NCBI GenBank assembly: GCA_022820835.1
Contig: JAJEET010000027.1
Coordinates: 1 to 32,768, forward strand
DNA length: 32,768 bases
Reading direction: 5' to 3'
Source of the DNA: Candidatus Poribacteria bacterium
GTDB taxonomy: Bacteria; Poribacteria; WGA-4E; WGA-3G
Shown here piece by piece: positions 22,492-29,370 of the stretch. Below the pieces are notes generated by a model that worked only from the letters and a program-made list of their open reading frames with translations, had not been told where the DNA came from and made no database searches. A program made the position numbers and the translations under genes. Within the stretch, counting starts at the first letter, position 1. The number at the start of each line of letters is the position of its first letter.

Positions 22492-24420
22492 ATGGCGATG
22501 GAAACACAACACCCATTTGATATTTCATCAATACCGATGCCTTTAGAATTGGATACCGCTTCATCTGGAGTGACCTTAAGCAGATCTCAATTGTTTCGGA
22601 GGTCGGAGCCGATACAAATTCAGGTCGAAATTCAATCGTCGGCTCCCGTTGTGTCCACAACCTACCCTGAGAGTGCATATCAATGGTTAGTAGAGGTATT
22701 GGACGGATTAATCGATTTCGGGCAGCGGCATGGTCACTACGGCGTTATTGAGCTGACCGAAGACGAATATCAATGGCTGGATGATATATTAGAAGAACTA
22801 ATCTATTCTGTTGGTGAGGATAAAAGTCATCCGTTAGCACCGCTAATGAGATTCATTATTCGGATTATTGCCAACTATGAGGATGCCTACGTTCCAAAAC
22901 TCACCGAACGGTTTCCAGAGTTAGCAGAGGAAGCACCGATAAAAGCTGCAAGAGAAAATAAGAAGCCAGATAAAAGTACGCCTAAACCGAAACCGAGCGA
23001 CAATGAACTCGCCACGCACGCTTTTTTCTCTATTGGTTATTTTCTCTATCAAGGGAACAAGACGGAAAAATCACTGTCTGCTTACGATAAGGCAATTGTG
23101 TTAAAATCTGATTCATGGGAAATCTTTTATAATCAAGGAATCGCGCGGTACGATTTTAAACAATATGCAGAGGCAGTGGCCGATTTTAACAAAGCAATAG
23201 AATTGAACCCCAGCATTGCTAGCGCCTATTACAACCGAGGAATTGTGAAATCTGAATTAAAAGACTATGAAGGAGCAATTGCCGATTTTAATGAAGCAAT
23301 CATATTAAAACCTGATCATGTTGAAGCCTACAATAACCTCGGCATAGCAAAATCCAGACTTAACCGACATGAATCTGCCATCGCCAATTTTGATAAAGTG
23401 ATTAGGTTGCATCCAAACCATGCTAACGGCTACTACAATAGAGGACTGAGCAATAATAAAATCGGTAACCACCAAGCTGCAATTGACGATTTTAATAGAG
23501 TAATTAATTTAAATCCGAACGACGCTGAGGCCTACCATAATAGAGGATACACAAATTACCAACTTGGTAACCACCGAACTGCGATCATTGATTTTGACAA
23601 AACAATTGAGTTGGATCCAAGTAATTTCGCAGCATACTATTATAGAGGGACTGCAAAACTATTACTTGATAACTACCAAACTTCGATTGACGATTTTGAT
23701 AAAACAATTGAGTTGAAACCAGATATTGCCGAATCTTATTACTGCAGGGGAGTTGCTAAAAAGCAGCTTGGTAATTTTCAAGAGGCGATCACTGATTTTA
23801 ATAAAGCAATTGAATTAGGGCTCAACTCCGCGGAAGTTTATCTCAATCGTGCGGACGCTAAGGGAGAATCAGGACAATACGATGAAGCTCTTGCAGACTA
23901 CACTGAAGCTGTTCGCATAAAGCCTGATTATGCAGAAGCATACTACAATCGCGGCAATTTACAACAAAAACATGGACAACACAATGATGCCTTAGCTGAT
24001 TATACCGAAGCTATTCGTATAAAACCTAATTTCGCGGAAGTATACCACAACCGAGGTAGTTTAAAACGAGAATTAAGACAATCTGATGAAGCTATTGCCG
24101 ACTACACTGAAGCCATTCGTATAAAACCTAATTTCGCATTGGCTTACTACAATCGGGCACTTGCAGAAACCCAACGTGAAGATATTAATTCTGCTATCGT
24201 TGATTATACTGAGGCAATTCGTATAAATCCCAATTATGCCGAAGCTTATACTAATAGAGGAGTAGCGAAAGCCTATTTGGACAAGATTAATAAGGCAAAA
24301 TCGGATTTTCAAACCGCTTTAGAACTGGCAGAACAACAGGAAAACGAGAACCTTATAGCATTTATTGAGGAACGACTTCAAGAACTCAACAATTTTACAC
24401 CACAGGATAGTGGAAACTAA
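22492..24420 (+). CDS. TPR protein with HigA-like N-terminal segment, putative antitoxin of cassette 1
   Basis: This is a 642-residue protein. Residues 58-140 (YPESAYQWLVEVLDGLIDFG, then IELTEDEYQWLDDILEELIY, SHPLAPLMRFIIRIIANYED) resemble the short helical N-terminal segment of HigA antitoxins: the EDEY helix, a Leu-rich helix, then xIxNYEDAYVP. A Lys/Pro linker (144-170) follows. From about 171 come some 13 tetratricopeptide repeats of 34 residues with the YYNRG...A..DF..AI.L.P pattern, ending in a capping helix. There is no helix-turn-helix, so it cannot bind DNA as HigA does. Position right after a HigB toxin, with overlapping translation signals, makes an antitoxin or toxin-controlling role likely. 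The alternative is an unrelated scaffold protein. The arrangement recurs in cassette 2. Confidence 0.8.
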   Translation: MAMETQHPFDISSIPMPLELDTASSGVTLSRSQLFRRSEPIQIQVEIQSSAPVVSTTYPESAYQWLVEVLDGLIDFGQRHGHYGVIELTEDEYQWLDDILEELIYSVGEDKSHPLAPLMRFIIRIIANYEDAYVPKLTERFPELAEEAPIKAARENKKPDKSTPKPKPSDNELATHAFFSIGYFLYQGNKTEKSLSAYDKAIVLKSDSWEIFYNQGIARYDFKQYAEAVADFNKAIELNPSIASAYYNRGIVKSELKDYEGAIADFNEAIILKPDHVEAYNNLGIAKSRLNRHESAIANFDKVIRLHPNHANGYYNRGLSNNKIGNHQAAIDDFNRVINLNPNDAEAYHNRGYTNYQLGNHRTAIIDFDKTIELDPSNFAAYYYRGTAKLLLDNYQTSIDDFDKTIELKPDIAESYYCRGVAKKQLGNFQEAITDFNKAIELGLNSAEVYLNRADAKGESGQYDEALADYTEAVRIKPDYAEAYYNRGNLQQKHGQHNDALADYTEAIRIKPNFAEVYHNRGSLKRELRQSDEAIADYTEAIRIKPNFALAYYNRALAETQREDINSAIVDYTEAIRINPNYAEAYTNRGVAKAYLDKINKAKSDFQTALELAEQQENENLIAFIEERLQELNNFTPQDSGN

Positions 24421-24540
24421 ACTTACATTAATTTAGCATTAGTGATTTCTCAGGGACATTCAATTGTAGGTTTTTTGTTTGGTATACTAAGTAGGCGAAT
24501 ACTCTGACGTGACTGACTAAAAGGCGGATCTTGTCCACAA

Positions 24541-24858
24541 ATGCGCATTACAGGCGAAGAAATACTGAATAAATTTGCACAAAGACACCCAAATACCAGA
24601 TCCGCACTTCATCGGTGGTATAACCTGATAGAGCAAGGGAGTTTTAAATCTCTTGAAGATTTGCGTGCAATGTTTCCGCGCGCTTCTCCGGTGAAAGTTC
24701 CCGCAGAAGATTTTGGACAACCGGGTGAAGAAATAACATCAACAGTCTTTAACATTGGTGGTAACAAAGCGCGTCTTACTGCATTCGTGCGATATAAAGT
24801 ACAGCGTGTCATTATCCTAAAGGTAGAAACACATGCCGAATATAGTAAACGGAGATAG
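24541..24858 (+). CDS. HigB-family toxin, cassette 2, with altered C-terminus
   Basis: This 105-residue paralogue of the cassette 1 toxin has MRITGEEILNKFAQRHPNTR, then LHRWYNLIEQGSFKSLEDLR, MFPRASPVKV, a longer insert (EDFGQPGEEITST), the standard core VFNIGGNKARLTAFV, and VIILKVETHAEYSKRR. The canonical last residues DKGKWK are replaced by SKRR and an early TAG, so the C-terminal end is degenerate. The core keeps the GGNK form that cassette 1 has lost. Activity may therefore be reduced. It lies 120 bp after the first TPR gene, behind a weak TATACT (24483-24488) promoter-like box, and 12 bp before the second TPR gene. No good Shine-Dalgarno precedes ATG 24541. Confidence 0.8.
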   Translation: MRITGEEILNKFAQRHPNTRSALHRWYNLIEQGSFKSLEDLRAMFPRASPVKVPAEDFGQPGEEITSTVFNIGGNKARLTAFVRYKVQRVIILKVETHAEYSKRR

Positions 24859-24870
24859 AAGAGGTAAATT

Positions 24871-26172
24871 ATGTTGAGGCAAACACAACCTGAGTTTAAT
24901 GTATCAGCAATTTTGGATTCAGATCCTGCTGTCCGGGATTTAACACTGACTCCCTCGCAATTATCGGAGAGTTCTGAATCTATACAAATTCAGGGACAGA
25001 TTGAAATATCGTCTGTTGTTGATACCCCGAATTATCCGGAAAGTGCCTATCAATGGTTAGCAAAGGTCTTAGATGGATTAATCGATTTTGGACAACGGCA
25101 TGGACATTACGGGATCATCAAATTGACTGAAGATGAATATCAGTGGTTAAACGAAATATTAAAAAAACTAATCTTTTCAATCGGCGAAAATGAAAATCAT
25201 CCTTTGGCACCACTGATGGAATTCGTTATTCGACTCATTGACAATTATGAAGACGCTTATGTTCCAAAATTGACAGAACTGTTTCCAGAGTTGGCAGAGG
25301 AAAAAATTGTAGATACCTCCGTAAGCGAAAACAAGCAGACCAAGGTAAACACACCTGAACTGAGGGACATTGAACTCGCTGCACGTGCTTTTTTTTCCAT
25401 TGGTTACCTCCTTTATCACGGGAATCGGACAGAAAAAGCTATTTCCGCTTATGACACAGCAATTATATTGAAGCCTGATTTTTGGGAAGCTTTCTACAAT
25501 TCGGGAATTGCGCGGTACGATCTCAAACAACATACGGAAGCAATAATCGCCTTTAACAAAGTGGTAGAATTGAACCACAACTTCGCGAGTGCCTATTACA
25601 ACCGAGGTATCGTGAAGTCTGAGCTTGATCAACCTGAGTCTGCAATCGCAGATTTTGATAAAGTCATTGAACTGGACTTGAACCGAGATTTCGTTGACAT
25701 CCACTACATAAAAGGAATTGTGAATGCCCACTTTAAGCGATACGAAACGGCGATCTCCGACTTTGATGAAGCAATCCGTCTTAACCCAGACGATGCCAAG
25801 GTATACGATAGCCGCGGAATAGTAAAGGGTTTGCTTAAGCGATACGAACCTGCCATCTCTGACCATACTATAGCTATTGATATAATGCCTGATTTTGCCG
25901 AGGCTTACGCGCATCGGGGGGGAGCAAAAGTTGAATTGGGAAATATTGATGAAGCGAAATCGGATCTCCAGACTGCCTTGGAACTATCAGAACAGCAAGG
26001 GAACCCTGATTTCAAATCACTCGTTGAGGAATGGCTACAACAACTTGATCAGATAGGCTCAAACAAGCAACCACGCCGCGGTGGGCAGTGGAAGGGGAAA
26101 GTGAAGATAGCCGAGGACTTCGACGAACTCCCAGAATCCTTTACGGAAGTCTTCCGCGGAGACAACGAATAA
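24871..26172 (+). CDS. TPR protein with HigA-like N-terminus and antitoxin-like C-terminal tail, cassette 2
   Basis: This 433-residue paralogue of the first TPR protein has the same HigA-like region at about 54-136 (YPESAYQWLAKVLDGLIDFG, then LTEDEYQWLNEILKKLIFSI, IRLIDNYEDAYVP). After a linker there are only about six TPRs. Unlike cassette 1, it ends with RRGGQWKGKVKIAEDFDELP followed by ESFTEVFRGDNE. This strongly resembles the toxin-wrapping tail of DUF2281/VapB/AbrB-type antitoxins (G-x-K-G-x-hydrophobic-x-DDFD-x-LP). The start codon is set by GAAGAGGTAAATTATG, identical to that before the cassette 1 TPR gene. It may be a chimera able to bind a second toxin type. It ends before a bidirectional palindrome at 26182. 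Confidence 0.8.
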   Translation: MLRQTQPEFNVSAILDSDPAVRDLTLTPSQLSESSESIQIQGQIEISSVVDTPNYPESAYQWLAKVLDGLIDFGQRHGHYGIIKLTEDEYQWLNEILKKLIFSIGENENHPLAPLMEFVIRLIDNYEDAYVPKLTELFPELAEEKIVDTSVSENKQTKVNTPELRDIELAARAFFSIGYLLYHGNRTEKAISAYDTAIILKPDFWEAFYNSGIARYDLKQHTEAIIAFNKVVELNHNFASAYYNRGIVKSELDQPESAIADFDKVIELDLNRDFVDIHYIKGIVNAHFKRYETAISDFDEAIRLNPDDAKVYDSRGIVKGLLKRYEPAISDHTIAIDIMPDFAEAYAHRGGAKVELGNIDEAKSDLQTALELSEQQGNPDFKSLVEEWLQQLDQIGSNKQPRRGGQWKGKVKIAEDFDELPESFTEVFRGDNE

Positions 26173-26181
26173 ATCCGTTTC

Positions 26182-26196
26182 GGGGTTAGAAACCCC
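26182..26196. terminator. Short palindrome between the TPR gene and the convergent permease gene
   Basis: A 6-bp stem GGGGTT/AACCCC with loop AGA lies 10 bp after the TPR gene and 52 bp from the permease stop. There is no T-run. It belongs to the GGTT-type palindrome set of this window. Confidence 0.45.
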
Positions 26197-26247
26197 TCCT
26201 ACAAGAGAAAAGGAGCTCCTAATGCGAAAAACTTTACAAACTTATTC

Positions 26248-27705
26248 TCATTTCAGATCGCATTTGAGAAAGGACAATTGTGCTGCGGTAAGGAATAGGA
26301 GAGTAAAAAGGATTAACAACCCGACGGGTAAGATCACGTTTTGATAGGACATGCGCTCTTCAAATCTTGGTATAGCATTCGGATCTACCGGTTTTTGAGA
26401 CAAGCCTTCTCTCACAGGATAGATATGCAAACTCTCCGGATCGTCACTATCCTCCGTTTTGATGAAATCTATAAAGGTTTGTCTGTAACGGCGCACCTGT
26501 TTGACGAAATCCATATAACGTGTAATCCCTGTGCCTGCTAACCCTTCCATCGCATATTGGAAACAGGCGATTGGAGAGATTTCGGTGAGTTCACGGGCGA
26601 GTCGCACTTGCCGAAACTGCTGATCTATATGGGTGTCGGCAATTTGAGTTCTTGTTTCGTATCTTCTCGTGAAGTACGTCGCCCATCGACGCGTCGCTGA
26701 TGGATTATCAGATGAAGGTGCTTCGCTGAGTTTGGTTACCTCCAGCAACTCCATTGGACGAAACTCATCCTCAATGTTTGCTAATTGCGCGCGTTTTCGC
26801 GAGGAGACTATTTCTATTGATGGAATCGGATCGAGAGTGCCAACGAAAAGTCCGAGCAGACTCGGAAAGATAAACGCCAAGCACACCCAAGTTAATAGCA
26901 GCCACACTAAACTCGTAATCGCGTTTGATACGCGACTCGAGAAAAACAATCCAAGAAAAATAAAGATAGAGATATACAGCGCAAAAAGTCCGATCATTCC
27001 CAAAATCCTGAGACAAGCACTGAAATCAAAGGGGATATTTCCGGAAAGATAGATCACCAGCAAATTCATCAAAACACCAATTACGAGCGGGAGCATAAGG
27101 GTAAGAAACGCTCCCAGATATTTCGCTAACAATACCTGCCCGCGAGAAATCTGATTGGACATCATGAGGCTCAGTGTTCCGTTTGCCCGTTCCCCGGCAA
27201 TAGCATCAAAGGTAAACAGAATCACAAAAAAACTCATGAAGATACCGATGAAAACCCAGTCGATTTTGATGAGGGTCGTCGCGTCACTTCCGTGATTTGA
27301 GGGTAGGTATTCAAGTGTCCATAATTCTCGCCACTGGTACGCTGTTGCAACACCCCCGCCGCGCGCCGCTCCTGAGCCTACTATCGGGATAGAACGAGGG
27401 ATGAGTTCATCAGCCCCGTCAGCACAGAACTTGAAAGGACTTGGCTGCTTGTAAATCTCGCCGGGACCCCGCATCGCAAGTTTCCCTAAACTCTCCTCAG
27501 CAGAGTCTTTGACAAGAGATAATCTTCTTTCCATCGCGCTGTTATACACATCGATTTCTTCTCTATACCCGCTATCGCCAAAATCGCCAAAACCGTATAT
27601 GAGTGCGTTCACCACCATCAGGAGCGGTAGAAGGATTATCATCAAAGCGAACCGGAGCGTCATGAGGTTGTGATGTACCTCTTTCTTTGCAATATGCCAA
27701 ATCAT
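26248..27705 (-). CDS. ABC-2-type (DUF3526-like) transporter permease, third of the cluster
   Basis: This 485-residue inner-membrane protein starts MIWHIAKKEVHHNLMTLRFA with its first helix. A large extracytoplasmic loop of about 120 residues follows (30-150), then five clustered helices (about 150-290). The family motif FTFDAIAGERANGTLSLMMS, the cytoplasmic coupling segment of ABC-2 permeases, comes after the second helix. A second soluble loop (about 300-450) precedes the last helix (LPVGLLILFTLLFLTAAQ). No ATPase is encoded in the window, so the partner lies elsewhere or beyond its end. The gene ends in TGA, a genuine stop. It is about 160 bp downstream of the second permease, with a repeat between. 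No Shine-Dalgarno is clear before ATG 27705. The substrate is unknown. Confidence 0.85.
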   Translation of the reverse strand: MIWHIAKKEVHHNLMTLRFALMIILLPLLMVVNALIYGFGDFGDSGYREEIDVYNSAMERRLSLVKDSAEESLGKLAMRGPGEIYKQPSPFKFCADGADELIPRSIPIVGSGAARGGGVATAYQWRELWTLEYLPSNHGSDATTLIKIDWVFIGIFMSFFVILFTFDAIAGERANGTLSLMMSNQISRGQVLLAKYLGAFLTLMLPLVIGVLMNLLVIYLSGNIPFDFSACLRILGMIGLFALYISIFIFLGLFFSSRVSNAITSLVWLLLTWVCLAFIFPSLLGLFVGTLDPIPSIEIVSSRKRAQLANIEDEFRPMELLEVTKLSEAPSSDNPSATRRWATYFTRRYETRTQIADTHIDQQFRQVRLARELTEISPIACFQYAMEGLAGTGITRYMDFVKQVRRYRQTFIDFIKTEDSDDPESLHIYPVREGLSQKPVDPNAIPRFEERMSYQNVILPVGLLILFTLLFLTAAQLSFLKCDLK

Positions 27706-27726
27706 TTTAATAGTTGTCAGTTGTCA

Positions 27727-27860
27727 GTTACCAGTTATCAGTCACAAGAGGCCTCTGGTAACAATTCACCTCCCCCTGGAATATTCCAAAGTGGGAGGAT
27801 TGTTACAAAACACCTCTTAACTGAAAACTCTCACTGTGAGGCAAACTGATAACTGATAAC
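27727..27860. repeat. Nested inverted-repeat element between two permease genes (MITE-like)
   Basis: Terminal arms of 16 bp (27727-27742 and 27845-27860, built on CAGTTATCAGT, 15 of 16 matching) enclose GTAACAAT/ATTGTTAC (27758-27765, 27799-27806), CCTCCC/GGGAGG and the centre GGAATATTCC. It has no coding capacity. It is either a miniature transposable element or a dispersed structural repeat, and it fills most of the 161-bp gap. Confidence 0.65.
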
Positions 27861-27866
27861 CTCCTT

Positions 27867-29366
27867 TCAACTCATATCGTATCGGAGGAACGACAGGTAT
27901 GCCCCCATGAATAAGACGATATTCCACGCCAATAAGATAAAAGTGTCACCCAAGGCACGAAAGAAATTCTCAGAAAGGGAGTTATACCGGTGCTGAAAGA
28001 TGGGAAGATCTGTGAACTCAGCTTTTCCTTTATCACCGGAGAACCATGCCCGCGCTGAAAACGCTTTTTTATCGGTGAGGTAGTCAACAACTTGACGTTT
28101 ATAACGCCTCGCCTGATTGATAAAACCGTTGTAATTTTCCCTATCCGTGCCGGTTATTGTCCCGACAGCAAAGCGGTACGTGTCAGCGAAAGAGAGGCGC
28201 GAAACATTTCTAGCGAGTTGTCTATTCGTTTCGCCAATATTTTCTCGCCGTTTGAGAATGTCTTCGGCTTTATTTGCATAATCAATACGGAGCGGTTCTT
28301 GATAACCTAATATCTCCTGATATTTGGTGGTGTCCATCTTGTGAATCGGTTTAGGGGTGTAGATCTCTTCAAATCCGATCCCTCCCGCTGTTCTTGTGTC
28401 CATCCCTAACGACATTTCACCCTCAGTAATAATCGCGTGGACGGGGTGTTTGTAACCGAATTCCTTGAGGATATAGGCATCCCGTTCTTCCCTGAAATCT
28501 TCCCATACCTGTCCAACCTGTTGCAGTGCTTCTTCTTCAGATTGAGATTTGGACGGTGGGAATTTCGCTACTGCAAACGTTGCCACATTTGAGTGGACGA
28601 TTGTCAAAATTCCCCAGATAAACATTGAAAGGATCAGTGTAGTCGCTGCCGTTTTCGTCCACACAGACAGGAGCAATCCGAAAAGATAACAGATGGATAC
28701 GTATAACAGCGAAACAACGAGTACCATGACGAGACATAGCAGGTCGCCACCATCAAAATCAGTCGCGGGAGACGTATAAGCGATAACGGTTCCGACACTG
28801 AAACTTATCACCACAATCGGAAACAGAGACAACACGCCCCCAAGGTATTTGCCGAATATAAGTGTGTCCCTCGGAATCGGATTGGATAACACCAGTTTCA
28901 GCGTACCGTCCTCCCGTTCCCCTGAAATTGTGTTGTAAGCGAATAGGATCGCCAACGCACTCAGCACGATTTTGAAGACGAAGATGACATCAATGGCAAG
29001 GAAAATCGAGAGGAACGGGTTATCCGAACCCTGTTTCTGTGCCTGTTGCTCCCAAATAGGTATCGCGAGCCGAATACTCACCATATCCGCGCCGGATTTT
29101 TCTGTGCCGATGTTAAAGATACTGAGCGGGTTCGGCTTTCTGTGTGCTTTCGGGTTAATTTGGCGATAGGTGTCCCACGTTCGGATCTCTTCTTCATGCT
29201 CCCGAACTGCAACATGATACGCCGATAACCGTTTTTCGTAATCTTCTACTTGAACAAAAACAGCGGCAGCGGTCGAAATCAGACAGACAACAAAACCGAT
29301 CATAAATCGGGATGTCAAGACATTTGAGACGAATTCGCGCTGGATAATTAGCCAAAGTGTCGCCAT
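27867..29366 (-). CDS. ABC-2-type (DUF3526-like) transporter permease, second of the cluster
   Basis: This 499-residue paralogue of the neighbouring permeases starts MATLWLIIQREFVSNVLTSR with a first helix, followed by a soluble loop rich in charged residues. The membrane block starts near residue 130 with the coupling motif FAYNTISGEREDGTLKLVLS. A second large loop and a final helix (FILLAWNIVLFMGAYLSFLR) complete it. The start is placed at ATG 29366 because the family N-terminus begins there; upstream codons in frame belong to the sigma gene end. It starts 4 bp after the sigma-propeller stop, so translation is probably coupled and the sigma factor's operon includes this transporter. It ends in an ordinary TGA. 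Confidence 0.85.
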   Translation of the reverse strand: MATLWLIIQREFVSNVLTSRFMIGFVVCLISTAAAVFVQVEDYEKRLSAYHVAVREHEEEIRTWDTYRQINPKAHRKPNPLSIFNIGTEKSGADMVSIRLAIPIWEQQAQKQGSDNPFLSIFLAIDVIFVFKIVLSALAILFAYNTISGEREDGTLKLVLSNPIPRDTLIFGKYLGGVLSLFPIVVISFSVGTVIAYTSPATDFDGGDLLCLVMVLVVSLLYVSICYLFGLLLSVWTKTAATTLILSMFIWGILTIVHSNVATFAVAKFPPSKSQSEEEALQQVGQVWEDFREERDAYILKEFGYKHPVHAIITEGEMSLGMDTRTAGGIGFEEIYTPKPIHKMDTTKYQEILGYQEPLRIDYANKAEDILKRRENIGETNRQLARNVSRLSFADTYRFAVGTITGTDRENYNGFINQARRYKRQVVDYLTDKKAFSARAWFSGDKGKAEFTDLPIFQHRYNSLSENFFRALGDTFILLAWNIVLFMGAYLSFLRYDMS

Positions 29367-29370
29367 AAAT

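Noticed and set aside
25177..25914. 245-codon minus-strand frame within the second TPR gene
   Set aside because: Repetitive TPR coding sequence leaves the complementary frame open; the translation has periodic but meaningless content.
26222..26344. 40-codon plus-strand frame with a good AAGGAG Shine-Dalgarno
   Set aside because: It overlaps the end of the permease gene antisense, and the peptide is basic and featureless. It may be the leftover start of a lost gene but cannot be supported.
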